A stretch of DNA of 64,000 nt from Methylotenera_A sp046594915 (GCA_046594915.1 JBKJRC010000006.1:124001-188000), one strand, 5' to 3'. Counted from the first letter of the stretch, positions 44,917 through 53,944 are shown. Notes: a model not told the origin generated them from the sequence alone. Program-made: numbers and translations.

Positions 44917-45555
44917 ATGAGTCAAATCAATGTGATGCTAGTCGATGACCACGCGGTTGTGCGCATGGGTTTTAAGATGTTACTAGAATCGGCTAGCGAA
45001 ATCCGGGTTATTGCCGAAGCTGAAAACGGCGAAACGGCGATCAGAAGTTATATGGAACACAAACCCGATGTGGTGGTGATGGACATTACCATGCCGGGCA
45101 TTGGCGGTATGGAGGCGATTGAGCGCATTTTAGCCAAAGAAAGCCATGCAAAAATTTTGGTGTTGTCGGCGCATGAAGATTCGGTGCATCCTAAACGCGT
45201 ATTAAATGCAGGCGCGATGGGTTATTTAACTAAACGCAGTGCTGCTGAAGAGCTGATAAAAGCCATTCGTACTGTGGCAGGCGGCAAAAAATATATCGAG
45301 GCCAGCATTGCGCAACAAATGGCCATTCAGCAATTATCGGGCGAGCAAAATCCGGTGGATGTATTAAGCGAACGCGAGTTTGAAGTATTTATGTCGCTGG
45401 CAAAAGGCAAAACCACCAACGAAATCGCCGAAACGCTGTTTTTAAGCCCGCGCACAGTTGGCACGCATCTATATAATATCAAACAAAAATTAAACGCCAA
45501 TAATTCGGCAGAAATTGCGCTGATTGCGATGCGCAGTGGATTGATTGACCCTTGA
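44917..45555 (+). CDS. NarL/LuxR-family response regulator
   Basis: 212 residues: a receiver domain with D56 in VVVMDITMPG, acidic residues LVDDH and the lysine in YLTKRSA, then a LuxR-type HTH (LSEREFEVFMSLAKGKTTNE and onward to SPRTVGTHLYNIKQKL). An AGGAC ribosome site precedes the ATG. It is the partner of the kinase upstream. In overall type it resembles UvrY/GacA and MoxX regulators; no target sites could be located. Confidence 0.9.
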   Translation: MSQINVMLVDDHAVVRMGFKMLLESASEIRVIAEAENGETAIRSYMEHKPDVVVMDITMPGIGGMEAIERILAKESHAKILVLSAHEDSVHPKRVLNAGAMGYLTKRSAAEELIKAIRTVAGGKKYIEASIAQQMAIQQLSGEQNPVDVLSEREFEVFMSLAKGKTTNEIAETLFLSPRTVGTHLYNIKQKLNANNSAEIALIAMRSGLIDP

Positions 45556-45640
45556 TTGGGTTTTGAATAACTTGATATTTACTAATAATAGTAAAAAAGT
45601 TAACACTAAAAATGGCTTGAATTTTTTGTTTGACACGTTG

Positions 45641-45738
45641 ATTTTGCTAATTTAACTTTAAGATTGGTTAATTAACTTTGGATTGCTTAATTCACTTGCG
45701 CTTTGATCATTAAACTTGAGTTTTGCTAATTCACTATG
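45641..45738. repeat. Degenerate repeats between the response regulator and the lipoprotein gene
   Basis: Five loosely similar segments built on ATTnGnTTAATT-ACTT follow one another: ATTTTGCTAATTTAACTTTA (45641), ATTGGTTAATTAACTTTGG (45663), ATTGCTTAATTCACTT (45682), ATCATTAAACTTGAG (45706) and TTTTGCTAATTCACTATG (45721). The last overlaps the 3' end of the lipoprotein gene on the other strand. The copies are imperfect and of uneven length. Confidence 0.5.
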
Positions 45739-46451
45739 TAGCGCGCAATATTGAGTTCGCCTGGGCTGGCAATTTCAACCAAAGTCATGCTGCCGCTGGG
45801 TAATTTGCCGAATTCTGGCGGAATTAAAAATAGGATGAGTTGTGCCGATTGTGCTGAATCTTTATTCATTAGCTTTTTATTTGCCAGCGCGCTTATTGAA
45901 GCGTATTTATCTGAAGCCGATATATCTGCAGCAGATGTATCGGAAGTGACTTTGCCAGTGGCAACCTGCCACGATTTCCATTCACGCTGTTTGGGCAACG
46001 ACGATGCGCCGATTAACTGCGCTTTTGCGTAAATAGCGGCTTTTTCATCGCCAATAAGTAAATTAAATAGCTGAACACGCACCAGTTTACTACTAACTGC
46101 CACTGCGACTGGCGTTTCCATTTCAGCAACTTGTTCTGGCAATGGCTCTGCAATCGGTTTTACTGGCTCAAAACGCGCATTCACAAACGCGATTGTGTAA
46201 GGATCTGGAGGCGTATCTTTTAGTACAATCTTTTTTGGTAATTCAATGCTTTTTGCTTGGCTCTCTTTTTTCTCTGATGCAAACGGTTCATCCTGCACGT
46301 CCATCGCGCTGGCCACCACTTTATCTGCCATATTGGTGGCAATTGTGCTTGCGATTTGTTGCGCGATGTTGCCACCTAAACATCCTGTTAACACGCCGCT
46401 AATAACAATCAGCAGCAGTGTGGATTTGAGCATGACAGAAAGTTTAATCAT
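45726..46451 (-). CDS. Lipoprotein of unknown function
   Basis: 241 residues with a lipobox, GVLTGCLGG, predicting lipidation at the cysteine near residue 24. A long charged linker leads to a C-terminal domain beginning near VRVQLFNLLIGDEKAAIY and ending LILFLIPPEFGKLPSGSMTL then VEIASPGELNIARYIVN. The lipid anchor and domain order suggest a periplasmic or outer membrane protein. I recognise no family. It converges on the response regulator; the gap holds degenerate AT-rich repeats and no clear terminator. Confidence 0.7.
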   Translation of the reverse strand: MIKLSVMLKSTLLLIVISGVLTGCLGGNIAQQIASTIATNMADKVVASAMDVQDEPFASEKKESQAKSIELPKKIVLKDTPPDPYTIAFVNARFEPVKPIAEPLPEQVAEMETPVAVAVSSKLVRVQLFNLLIGDEKAAIYAKAQLIGASSLPKQREWKSWQVATGKVTSDTSAADISASDKYASISALANKKLMNKDSAQSAQLILFLIPPEFGKLPSGSMTLVEIASPGELNIARYIVN

Positions 46452-46617
46452 TAAAATTTAACTATTTAAATGTAATCTTGCACTAACGACTCAGAAGGTA
46501 ACAACCGGAAACTCAAGATTACTGCTAACTTAATTAAAAGTCTAGCAACTTGCAAGCTGCTAATTAAGCGTTAAATAGGTTTTATTTTGCTGCCTACATT
46601 TTGTGACAGAAAAAACA

Positions 46618-47526
46618 CTATGGCGCATTGGATGCGCTTTTATTGGTGCTGTTCACGCTGATAATGCCGCTTAGAATAATCAAACCAATAGCAAGATATT
46701 CAGGTGATGAAAGTGTTTCTGACCAGAAAAGCATGCCAAAAAAGCTGGCAATGATCACCGTTGTATAAGCCAGGCTTGCAACAGTCAGCGTTTTGCCGGT
46801 GCGGTAAGCGCGCGTCATGGCAAGTTGCCCAATGGTGGCAGAAATGCCCAAGCCCAATAATGTGGGTATATCTTGCCAGGTAAGCGGCGTATAGGTTTGC
46901 AGCAATATCCAGAAGCCACTGGCAATAGTCGATATCAACGTAAAATAAAACACAGTGCGCCAATCGGGCTCAGACAAATTGCCCAATTGCTTGACGTGTA
47001 TATAGGCAAAGGCAGCGCCCAAGCCAGATAATAAGCCTACAGCGCCCGCGACCAAATCTTGTTTGGCGAAGCTGGGTTTTAACAACAGCACGACACCGAC
47101 AAAGCCCAATAAAACCATGCCGTATAAAATAGGCTTAGGTTTTTCATGTAGCATTAACGGCATCAGCAATGCCAAAAATAAGGCAGAGGTGTAGTTAAGT
47201 GTTACCGCCGTTGCCAGCGGTAAATGTGCAATAGCATAAAAAAATAAAACCAGCGATGCAAAACCGACCAAACCGCGCGATATTTGTTTGTTCATCACCG
47301 GTGTTTTTAAAGGTAATTTTTTGATGAAAATATAGGCATAAATAGCGATTAACCCAAAAATAGAGCGATAAAAAACCAGCTCAGCGCTGCTGAATTTTGC
47401 CGTGCCAACTTTAACCAATGCACCCATCACCGCAAAGCCCAACGAGGCGACCAGCATCCATAAGCTACCTAAATTGGGTAGCTTCACTATTTGGTGCTTC
47501 ACTGGTGGGTACTTCATTGGCACCAT
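46618..47526 (-). CDS. EamA/DMT-family transporter
   Basis: 302 residues with ten hydrophobic segments in two EamA repeats; the first begins WMLVASLGFAVMGALVKVG and includes YRSIFGLIAIYAY. DMT transporters export amino acids, amines or other metabolites, or import SAM-like compounds; substrate cannot be read. Start is uncertain between the ATG at 47526 and one three codons later at 47517. The first 20 residues repeat a P-x-V-K pattern (YPPVKHQIVKLPNLGS) encoded over a 7-base inverted repeat (47463-47483). Confidence 0.85.
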   Translation of the reverse strand: MVPMKYPPVKHQIVKLPNLGSLWMLVASLGFAVMGALVKVGTAKFSSAELVFYRSIFGLIAIYAYIFIKKLPLKTPVMNKQISRGLVGFASLVLFFYAIAHLPLATAVTLNYTSALFLALLMPLMLHEKPKPILYGMVLLGFVGVVLLLKPSFAKQDLVAGAVGLLSGLGAAFAYIHVKQLGNLSEPDWRTVFYFTLISTIASGFWILLQTYTPLTWQDIPTLLGLGISATIGQLAMTRAYRTGKTLTVASLAYTTVIIASFFGMLFWSETLSSPEYLAIGLIILSGIISVNSTNKSASNAP

Positions 47527-47877
47527 GTTTTCGTAAGGGTCATTATTTTATTCATGTTAAAGCGAATATTGTTTCGTTGGTCTACGATAGCACAAATGAA
47601 AATGTTTCAAGCTGCTTTCTATTGCCAAATTGCTTTACGGATTTTAAGTCACTTTAAAAGCGCATTTTCGTGTCGCTCCAAACGCGTACAAATCGAATCA
47701 TTAGATCCATTTTGCTTTAAAAAATTAATCTCTTTATGCGTATTAGTAGCAAAAAATGGCTTAAATTTTTGGCGAAACATGCCCGCAAACCTTGCTAAAA
47801 AGCGGCTTTTGCGCTACTCTCAAACCTTGATAAAGTAGATAATTAAATTTTAAAAAAGTAACCAAGGAGAAATTGCA
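47527..47877. other. 351-base intergenic region without a supported gene
   Basis: Between the divergent EamA gene and the 34-residue peptide. Open frames here have no ribosome site, cross the EamA gene antisense, and show no recognisable protein. It must hold promoters for both sides, but I could not assign convincing -35/-10 pairs. Confidence 0.5.
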
Positions 47878-47982
47878 ATGAAAAATCCGCTGGAATCAGT
47901 TGCAGGTACTATTATTTCTGGGTTAATTCTCACGGTTATTTTGGTGTGTTTCTTAAAAAACTTTTTAGTTGCGGGAGTTTAA
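47878..47982 (+). CDS. 34-residue single-pass membrane peptide upstream of the PuuD-like gene
   Basis: A short frame with an excellent AAGGAGA ribosome site 8 bases before its ATG. The peptide has a charged N-terminus (MKNPLES), one membrane segment (about 8-26, VAGTIISGLILTVILVCFL) and a KNFLVAGV tail. Its stop is one base from the ATG of the next gene, and that gene's CGGGAG ribosome site lies inside this frame, so the two are translationally coupled. A small accessory subunit of the membrane protein encoded next, like CydX for cytochrome bd, is possible but unproven. Confidence 0.7.
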   Translation: MKNPLESVAGTIISGLILTVILVCFLKNFLVAGV

Positions 47983-47983
47983 A

Positions 47984-48478
47984 ATGGAAGCCTTGATGCC
48001 GGGAATCGCACGTTGGATACATTTGTTGTCGGGCGTTACTTGGATTGGTTTACTTTACTATTTTAATTTGGTGCAGATGGCGGCGTTAAAAGATGCAAGT
48101 GCGGATGGTACCGCTGCGGGCATTACTAAGCATGTTGCGCCGCGTGCGTTGTTATGGTTTCGTTGGTCTGCGGTTGCCACTTGGCTGGCAGGCGCCTGGC
48201 TGTTAGGTGCTGGTTTTACCGATGCATTTATGCTGCGTAACGGTTACGAAGGTATTGGTATCGGTGCTTGGTTAGGCACGATTATGTTGTTTAATGTGTG
48301 GGTATTAATTTGGCCAAATCAACAAAAAATACTGGGCATGGTACCTGCAGATGATGCAGCAAAAGCCAAAGCGCGTCGCGTTGCCATGCTGGCATCTCGC
48401 ACCAATATGATGCTGTCCATTCCCATGTTATTTTTCATGGCAAATGGTTTAACCCATCGCGCAGTTTTAGGGTTGTAA
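47984..48478 (+). CDS. PuuD-like (urate oxidase N-terminal type) membrane protein
   Basis: 164 residues with about four membrane segments and the phrases GIARWIHLLSGVTWIGLLYY, PRALLWFRWSAVATWLAG, GTIMLFNVWVLIWPNQQKIL and ASRTNMMLSIPMLFFM, which I associate with the urate hydroxylase PuuD N-terminal membrane region. The cytochrome c domain of full PuuD is missing, and no purine catabolic gene is nearby, so urate oxidation is doubtful. Conserved membrane histidines (RWIHLLSG, TKHVAPRA) could bind heme. The ATG at 47984 has a CGGGAG ribosome site; an in-frame TTG five codons earlier does not. Confidence 0.65.
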   Translation: MEALMPGIARWIHLLSGVTWIGLLYYFNLVQMAALKDASADGTAAGITKHVAPRALLWFRWSAVATWLAGAWLLGAGFTDAFMLRNGYEGIGIGAWLGTIMLFNVWVLIWPNQQKILGMVPADDAAKAKARRVAMLASRTNMMLSIPMLFFMANGLTHRAVLGL

Positions 48479-48494
48479 TAACGATTAAGGCAAT

Positions 48495-48525
48495 AACGGC
48501 GGCCTTAGCCGCCGTTTTCTTTTTG
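48495..48525 (+). terminator. Intrinsic terminator after the PuuD-like gene
   Basis: AACGGCGGC (48495-48503) and GCCGCCGTT (48508-48516) form a perfect 9-base GC-rich stem with a CTTA loop, followed by TTCTTTTTG. It ends the two-gene unit before argD. Confidence 0.9.
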
Positions 48526-48559
48526 ATTTTGGCATAAATTATAGCAAGTAAAATTCAAT

Positions 48560-49753
48560 ATGACAGCTTTAGCAAATACGCATTTAATGCAGACATACTC
48601 CCGTCAGCCGGTTACTTTTGTAAAAGGCGAGGGTGTTTGGTTATGGGATGAGCAAGGCAATCAATATTTAGACGCGCTGGCTGGCGTAGCTGTGAATGGT
48701 CTTGGTCATGCGCACCCAAAATTGGTAAAAGCCATCTCTGAGCAAGCCGCCAACTTGATTCATGTATCAAATATTTATCATATTGCCGAACAAGAGGCTT
48801 TGGCCGACAAGCTGGCTGAAATATCTGGCATGGACAAAGTATTTTTCTGCAATTCTGGCTGCGAGGCGAACGAAGCCAGCATCAAGCTGGCACGTCTCTA
48901 TGCGCATAATAAAGGCATCGAAAATCCTGAAATTATTGTGATGGAACGTAGCTTTCACGGCCGTACCATGGCCACCCTTTCTGCTACTGGTAATCGCAAA
49001 GCACAAGCGGGATTTGAGCCACTTGTTTCTGGTTTTATTCGCGTGCCTTATGATGATTTGGCCGCAGTAAAGCAAATTGCTTCACGCAAAAATAATGTAG
49101 TCGCTATTTTGGTTGAGCCTGTCCAAGGTGAGGGAGGCATTCACATCCCTGCAGATATGAAGGCGTATTTTCAGGGCCTTCGTCAGGTGTGCGATGAAAA
49201 TGGCTGGTTGCTAATGGTGGATGAAGTGCAAAGCGGCATTGGTCGCACTGGCACTTGGTTTGCGTTTCAGCATGCAGGTGTTACGCCCGATGTGATGAGT
49301 TTGGCAAAAGGCTTGGGTTCTGGCGTGCCTATTGGTGCATGTGTGGCTAAAGGTGTGGCGGCAGAAACTTTTACTTATGGTAAACATGGCTCAACTTTTG
49401 GTGGAAATCCGCTTGCAAGCATTGCGGGAATCACTACATTAACCGTCATTGAAGATGAAAAATTGCGTGAAAATGCATTGAAAATGGGCGATTTAATCTG
49501 TGAAAGATTAAGCGCTGAGCTTGCTGGCATTCAAGCGCTAGTGAATATCCGTCATGCAGGCTTGATGATTGGTATTGAGTTGGATAGGCCTTGTGGCGAG
49601 CTGGTCAAAATGGCATTAGAAGATAAATTATTGATTAATGTCACCGCTGAAAAAGTGGTGCGTTTATTGCCGCCGCTAGTGATTAACGAACTTGAAGCAC
49701 TTGAATTGGTGGCGCGTTTGGCAAAATTGATTAAACAGTTTTTAAGTAAATAA
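48560..49753 (+). CDS. argD: Acetylornithine aminotransferase
   Basis: 397 residues of class III aminotransferases. FFCNSGCEANEASIKLAR, the MVDEVQSGIGRTGTWFAFQ stretch, and the PLP lysine K250 in SLAKGLGSGVPIGA are present. It converts N-acetylglutamate semialdehyde to N-acetylornithine in arginine synthesis and can also serve in lysine synthesis as succinyl-diaminopimelate aminotransferase. argF follows 19 bases later, so the two are cotranscribed. No ArgR-type operator was identified in the 80-base gap upstream. Confidence 0.95.
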   Translation: MTALANTHLMQTYSRQPVTFVKGEGVWLWDEQGNQYLDALAGVAVNGLGHAHPKLVKAISEQAANLIHVSNIYHIAEQEALADKLAEISGMDKVFFCNSGCEANEASIKLARLYAHNKGIENPEIIVMERSFHGRTMATLSATGNRKAQAGFEPLVSGFIRVPYDDLAAVKQIASRKNNVVAILVEPVQGEGGIHIPADMKAYFQGLRQVCDENGWLLMVDEVQSGIGRTGTWFAFQHAGVTPDVMSLAKGLGSGVPIGACVAKGVAAETFTYGKHGSTFGGNPLASIAGITTLTVIEDEKLRENALKMGDLICERLSAELAGIQALVNIRHAGLMIGIELDRPCGELVKMALEDKLLINVTAEKVVRLLPPLVINELEALELVARLAKLIKQFLSK

Positions 49754-49772
49754 ATGGGTTAACTAAACCGTC

Positions 49773-50708
49773 ATGGCAGCCATTAAACATTTTTTGCAAT
49801 TTAATGATTTGAACTTCGATGAGCTCAATCATATTTTTGCGCGTACCAAAATCATTAAAGCGCAATTTAAAGCCTATCAACAATATTGGCCATTGCAAGA
49901 TCGCACCTTAGTGATGATTTTTGAAAAAGCCAGCACGCGTACTCGTTTGTCGTTTGAGGCAGGCATGCACCAATTGGGTGGTTCAGCCATTTATTTAAAT
50001 ACGCGCGATTCGCAATTGGGCCGTGGTGAGCCAGTGGAAGATGCCGCGCAAGTGATTTCGCGTATGTCGGATATTGTGATGATTCGCACGTTTGAGCAGG
50101 ATATTATTGAGCGCTTTGCAGCAAACTCACGCGTGCCAGTGATTAATGGTTTAACCAACGAATACCATCCGTGCCAGATTTTGGCGGATATTTTTACCTT
50201 TATTGAGCAAAAAGGCGGTGATGTTTCTAGTATTAAAGGTAAAACCGTTGCGTGGATTGGCGACAGTAATAATGTGTGCAATACATGGTTGCAAGCGGCA
50301 GAAGTGCTCGATTTTAATGTGCATGTTTCTACCCCGCCAGGTTACGAAGTAGAAGTAGAACGTGCCAATTTATATGGCGATGATCACTTTGAAACGTTTG
50401 CTGACCCAATGGAAGCGGCGCGCGGCGCCGATTTGGTGACCACTGATGTGTGGACCAGCATGGGTTTTGAGGCGGAAAACGAAGAACGTATGCGCGATTT
50501 TGTTGATTGGCAAGTGGATGGCGATATGATGAAGATTGCCAGCAAAGACGCATTATTTATGCATTGCTTGCCAGCGCATCGTGGCGAAGAAGTTGCGGCA
50601 GATGTAATTGATGGCCCGCAAAGTGTGGTGTGGGAAGAAGCAGAGAATCGTTTGCACGTACAAAAAGCATTAATGGAATATTTGTTGTTGGGTAAAATTA
50701 TCTATTAA
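49773..50708 (+). CDS. argF: Ornithine carbamoyltransferase
   Basis: 311 residues. The carbamoyl phosphate loop STRTR (54-58), HPCQILADI and MHCLPAHRGEEV (ornithine loop) are diagnostic. It makes citrulline from ornithine and carbamoyl phosphate. It lies 19 bases after argD and is followed by a small membrane protein gene and then argG, the next pathway enzyme. Confidence 0.96.
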   Translation: MAAIKHFLQFNDLNFDELNHIFARTKIIKAQFKAYQQYWPLQDRTLVMIFEKASTRTRLSFEAGMHQLGGSAIYLNTRDSQLGRGEPVEDAAQVISRMSDIVMIRTFEQDIIERFAANSRVPVINGLTNEYHPCQILADIFTFIEQKGGDVSSIKGKTVAWIGDSNNVCNTWLQAAEVLDFNVHVSTPPGYEVEVERANLYGDDHFETFADPMEAARGADLVTTDVWTSMGFEAENEERMRDFVDWQVDGDMMKIASKDALFMHCLPAHRGEEVAADVIDGPQSVVWEEAENRLHVQKALMEYLLLGKIIY

Positions 50709-50721
50709 TGGAAACCAGTGA

Positions 50722-51030
50722 ATGGTCAACAAAATAAAAGATGTGTCGCGCCATATATTGCCAGTATCTTCTACTATGGTTGGCGTTTGTATGACGGTGA
50801 TTACCTTGATGCAACTGGTGCCTAAAGACAGAGTAGCCAGTTGGTCTGATAACTTGATTGCCATTGATGGATTGTTTTTTTTGGGCAGCACCATTTTTTC
50901 TTATTGGTCATTGCGCTCGGATAATAATTCGGCAAAAGCTGAATCTTTTGCGGATACCTTATTTTTGCTGGGTATGATTTTGATGGTGATAATAAGTTTT
51001 TTAGTGGCTTTTGAACTGCTTGTGAATTGA
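50722..51030 (+). CDS. Small three-pass membrane protein between argF and argG
   Basis: 102 residues with three hydrophobic segments (about 15-32, 47-64 and 78-100) and short charged loops (SLRSDNNSAKAES). It begins 13 bases after argF and ends 15 bases before argG, so it is in the arginine operon. I recognise no family with certainty. A membrane function unrelated to arginine, carried by convenience in the operon, or a transport role are both open. Confidence 0.7.
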   Translation: MVNKIKDVSRHILPVSSTMVGVCMTVITLMQLVPKDRVASWSDNLIAIDGLFFLGSTIFSYWSLRSDNNSAKAESFADTLFLLGMILMVIISFLVAFELLVN

Positions 51031-51045
51031 AGGGTTAAGTAAGTA

Positions 51046-52269
51046 ATGAGTAAAGTAAACAAAGTAGTGCTTGCCTATTCTGGTGGTTTGGATACATCGG
51101 TTATTTTGAAATGGCTGCAAGATGAATACCAATGTGAAGTGGTGACTTTCACTGCCGATTTAGGCCAAGGTGAAGAGTTAGAGCCGGCGCGCGCAAAAGC
51201 CAAAGCGGCGGGTGTTAAAGAGATTTACATTGACGATGTGCGTGAAGAGTTTGTGCGTGATTTTGTATTTCCGATGTTTCGCGCCAATACCGTTTACGAA
51301 GGCGAATACCTGCTTGGCACTTCAATCGCGCGTCCGTTAATCGCCAAACGTTTAATTGAAATTGCCGCAGAAACCAATGCCGATGCGATTTCTCACGGCG
51401 CGACTGGCAAAGGCAATGACCAAGTACGTTTTGAATTAGGCGCGTATGCCTTGAATCCAAATATCCAAATCATCGCGCCATGGCGTGAGTGGGATTTACT
51501 CAGCCGTGAAAAACTGATGAATTACGCGGAAAAACACGCTATTCCAGTAGAAATGAAGCATAAACAAGGCGGCAGCCCATACAGTATGGATGCCAACTTA
51601 TTGCATATTTCATACGAAGGTCGTCACTTAGAAAACCCAGCGGCAGAAGCAGAAGAGTCAATGTGGCGTTGGAGTGTAAGCCCAGAAAAAGCACCAGACG
51701 CGACTGAATATTTAGATATTGAATATGTGAAGGGTGACCCAGTTTCGTTAAATGGCGAAGCGATGAAGCCGCACGAATTATTGGCACAGTTGAATAAAAT
51801 TGGTGGCAAGCATGGCATTGGTCGTTTAGATTTGGTTGAGAATCGGTATGTGGGCATGAAATCGCGCGGCTGTTACGAGACACCTGGCGGCACCATTATG
51901 CTTAAAGCGCACCGTGCGATTGAAAGCATCACACTAGACCGTGAAGTAGCACATTTAAAAGATGATTTAATGCCGCGTTACGCTAGCATGATTTACAACG
52001 GTTATTGGTGGAGCCCGGAACGCATTGCCTTGCAGAAACTGATTGACCATACGCAAACGTCAGTTAATGGTTGGGTGCGGGTAAAATTGTATAAAGGCAA
52101 CGTGATTGTGGCGGGACGCGATAGCAAAACCGATTCACTGTTTGATTCGACCATCGCTACTTTTGAAGACGACAAAGGTGCGTACGATCAAAAAGATGCA
52201 GGCGGATTTATTAAGTTAAATGCGTTGAGAATGCGCATTGCCGCGAACCTGCAAAATCGGAAAAAATAA
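51046..52269 (+). CDS. argG: Argininosuccinate synthase
   Basis: 407 residues. The ATP-binding P-loop SGGLDTS (12-18) and the FTADLGQGEELEPARAKAKA, HGATGKGNDQVRFELG and SPYSMDANLLHISYEGRHLE segments are those of ArgG. It joins citrulline and aspartate with ATP. With argD and argF it supplies three arginine steps; argH is not in the window. A GGGTTAAG-type weak ribosome site precedes the ATG. Confidence 0.97.
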   Translation: MSKVNKVVLAYSGGLDTSVILKWLQDEYQCEVVTFTADLGQGEELEPARAKAKAAGVKEIYIDDVREEFVRDFVFPMFRANTVYEGEYLLGTSIARPLIAKRLIEIAAETNADAISHGATGKGNDQVRFELGAYALNPNIQIIAPWREWDLLSREKLMNYAEKHAIPVEMKHKQGGSPYSMDANLLHISYEGRHLENPAAEAEESMWRWSVSPEKAPDATEYLDIEYVKGDPVSLNGEAMKPHELLAQLNKIGGKHGIGRLDLVENRYVGMKSRGCYETPGGTIMLKAHRAIESITLDREVAHLKDDLMPRYASMIYNGYWWSPERIALQKLIDHTQTSVNGWVRVKLYKGNVIVAGRDSKTDSLFDSTIATFEDDKGAYDQKDAGGFIKLNALRMRIAANLQNRKK

Positions 52270-52308
52270 GTCTAATCTCAATCAAACTATGTAAATGAAG
52301 CAAGAAAA

Positions 52309-53922
52309 ATGAAACAAATAACTGCCTATGACTCTACCTTACGCGATGGCGCGCAGGCGCAGGGCGTATCGTTTACGGTAGAAGATAAACTTAAAATCGT
52401 GCAGCGCTTGGACGATTTGGGTATAGGCTATATTGAAGCGGGCAACCCTGGTTCTAACCCGAAAGATCTGGAATTTTTTCAGCAGGTTAGCGCGCTTAAA
52501 TTGAAACATGCAAAAATTATTGCTTTTGGTAGCACGCGCAAAGTAGGCATTGCCGCTACTGAAGATAAAAATTTGCAATCGTTATTGAGTGCGAACACGA
52601 TTGCAGTGGCGATTTTCGGCAAAAGTTGGGATTATCAAGTCACCGATATTTTGCGCACCACTTTGCAAGAAAACTTGAATATGATTGCCGATACTATTGG
52701 CTTTTTAAAAAGCCAGGGTAAAGAAGTGGTGTTTGACGCCGAACATTTTTTTGATGGTTATAAAGTTAATCCAGCTTACGCCATGCAAACGTTAGAAGTA
52801 GCAGCAAAAGCTGGCGCGGATGTGCTGTGTTTGTGTGACACCAACGGCGGCACTTTTCCTGATGAAGTTTATGCTATTTGTAAAACTGTGGTGGGCAGCT
52901 TCAAGGTGCAGGTAGGCATTCATTGTCACAATGATTGCGAAATGGCAGTGGCCAACTCGATTGCAGCAGTGCAAGCAGGTGCAGTGCAGATACAGGGCAC
53001 CATTAATGGCATCGGTGAGCGTTGTGGCAATGCTAATTTGTGCGCCATCATTCCCAATTTACAGCTTAAATTAGGCATGCAGTGTATTCCGCAACAGAAC
53101 ATGGTAGCACTAACATCCACGGCGCGATTTGTCAGTGAAATCGCTAATATGATTTTTAATGATAAGGCGCCGTATGTAGGTAACGATGCATTTTCGCATA
53201 AAGGCGGCATGCATATTGACGCGGTGAGCAAAAACCCCATTTCGTATGAACATATTAATCCAGAAAAAATTGGTAATGTGCGACATATTCTGGTGTCTGA
53301 AGTAGCAGGGCGTAGTGCTTTATTGAATAAAATTAACGCAGTGGATGCGTCTTTAAACAAAGATTCTGCAGATACTAAACGTATTTTAGAGCATCTAAAA
53401 ACTTTGGAGCACGAAGGCTATCAATTTGAGAGCGCCGAAAGTTCGTTTGAGTTGATGGTGCAAAGACAATTGGGTAAACTTAGCCCGTTTTTTACGCTCA
53501 AAGAATACAAGGTGAGCACACATGCGCCGGCCGCAGATGGCGTAAATTCATCCGCCAGCATTAGAATTGCTGTAGGCGGGCAAGAAGAAATGACAGTGGC
53601 GGAAGGTGATGGCCCAGTTAACGCGCTTGATAAAGCGGTGCGCAAAGCATTAGAGCGCTTTTACCCAGCGATTAACGAAGTTAAATTGATCGATTACAAA
53701 GTGCGTGTGTTGGATTCGGATAAAGCAACCGCGGCTAAAGTGCGCGTGTTGATTGAGTCGGCAGACCAGCATGAAAGCTGGACTACGGTCGGCGTATCGA
53801 CCGATATTATTGATGCATCCTGGCTTGCCATGTTGGATGCGATTGAATATAAATTAATGCGAGATGCCCAAAATCTACATACTAAAACGCACGGCACCAA
53901 AGCGCCTGCACTGCAGGCTTAA
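52309..53922 (+). CDS. cimA: (R)-citramalate synthase
   Basis: 537 residues. An HMGL-like catalytic barrel beginning ITAYDSTLRDGAQAQGVSFT, with IHCHNDCEMAVANS and GTINGIGERCGNANL, and a C-terminal LeuA-type dimerisation/regulatory domain. The length and the YIEAGNPGSNPKDLEFF wording match citramalate synthase rather than isopropylmalate synthase. It condenses pyruvate and acetyl-CoA to citramalate, the threonine-independent entry to isoleucine, usually inhibited by isoleucine. The next genes, leuC, leuD and leuB, supply the following steps. Confidence 0.93.
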   Translation: MKQITAYDSTLRDGAQAQGVSFTVEDKLKIVQRLDDLGIGYIEAGNPGSNPKDLEFFQQVSALKLKHAKIIAFGSTRKVGIAATEDKNLQSLLSANTIAVAIFGKSWDYQVTDILRTTLQENLNMIADTIGFLKSQGKEVVFDAEHFFDGYKVNPAYAMQTLEVAAKAGADVLCLCDTNGGTFPDEVYAICKTVVGSFKVQVGIHCHNDCEMAVANSIAAVQAGAVQIQGTINGIGERCGNANLCAIIPNLQLKLGMQCIPQQNMVALTSTARFVSEIANMIFNDKAPYVGNDAFSHKGGMHIDAVSKNPISYEHINPEKIGNVRHILVSEVAGRSALLNKINAVDASLNKDSADTKRILEHLKTLEHEGYQFESAESSFELMVQRQLGKLSPFFTLKEYKVSTHAPAADGVNSSASIRIAVGGQEEMTVAEGDGPVNALDKAVRKALERFYPAINEVKLIDYKVRVLDSDKATAAKVRVLIESADQHESWTTVGVSTDIIDASWLAMLDAIEYKLMRDAQNLHTKTHGTKAPALQA

Positions 53923-53944
53923 GGATTATTGAAGGAGTAATACC

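Noticed and set aside
47491..47838. 115-codon plus-strand frame in the gap before the 34-residue peptide
   Set aside because: No ribosome site, begins antisense to the EamA gene, and shows no recognisable protein.
47984..48478. Functional urate oxidation
   Set aside because: The cytochrome c domain of PuuD is missing and no purine catabolic genes are nearby.
52926..53360. 144-codon minus-strand frame inside cimA
   Set aside because: Antisense shadow of cimA with no start signal or known motif.
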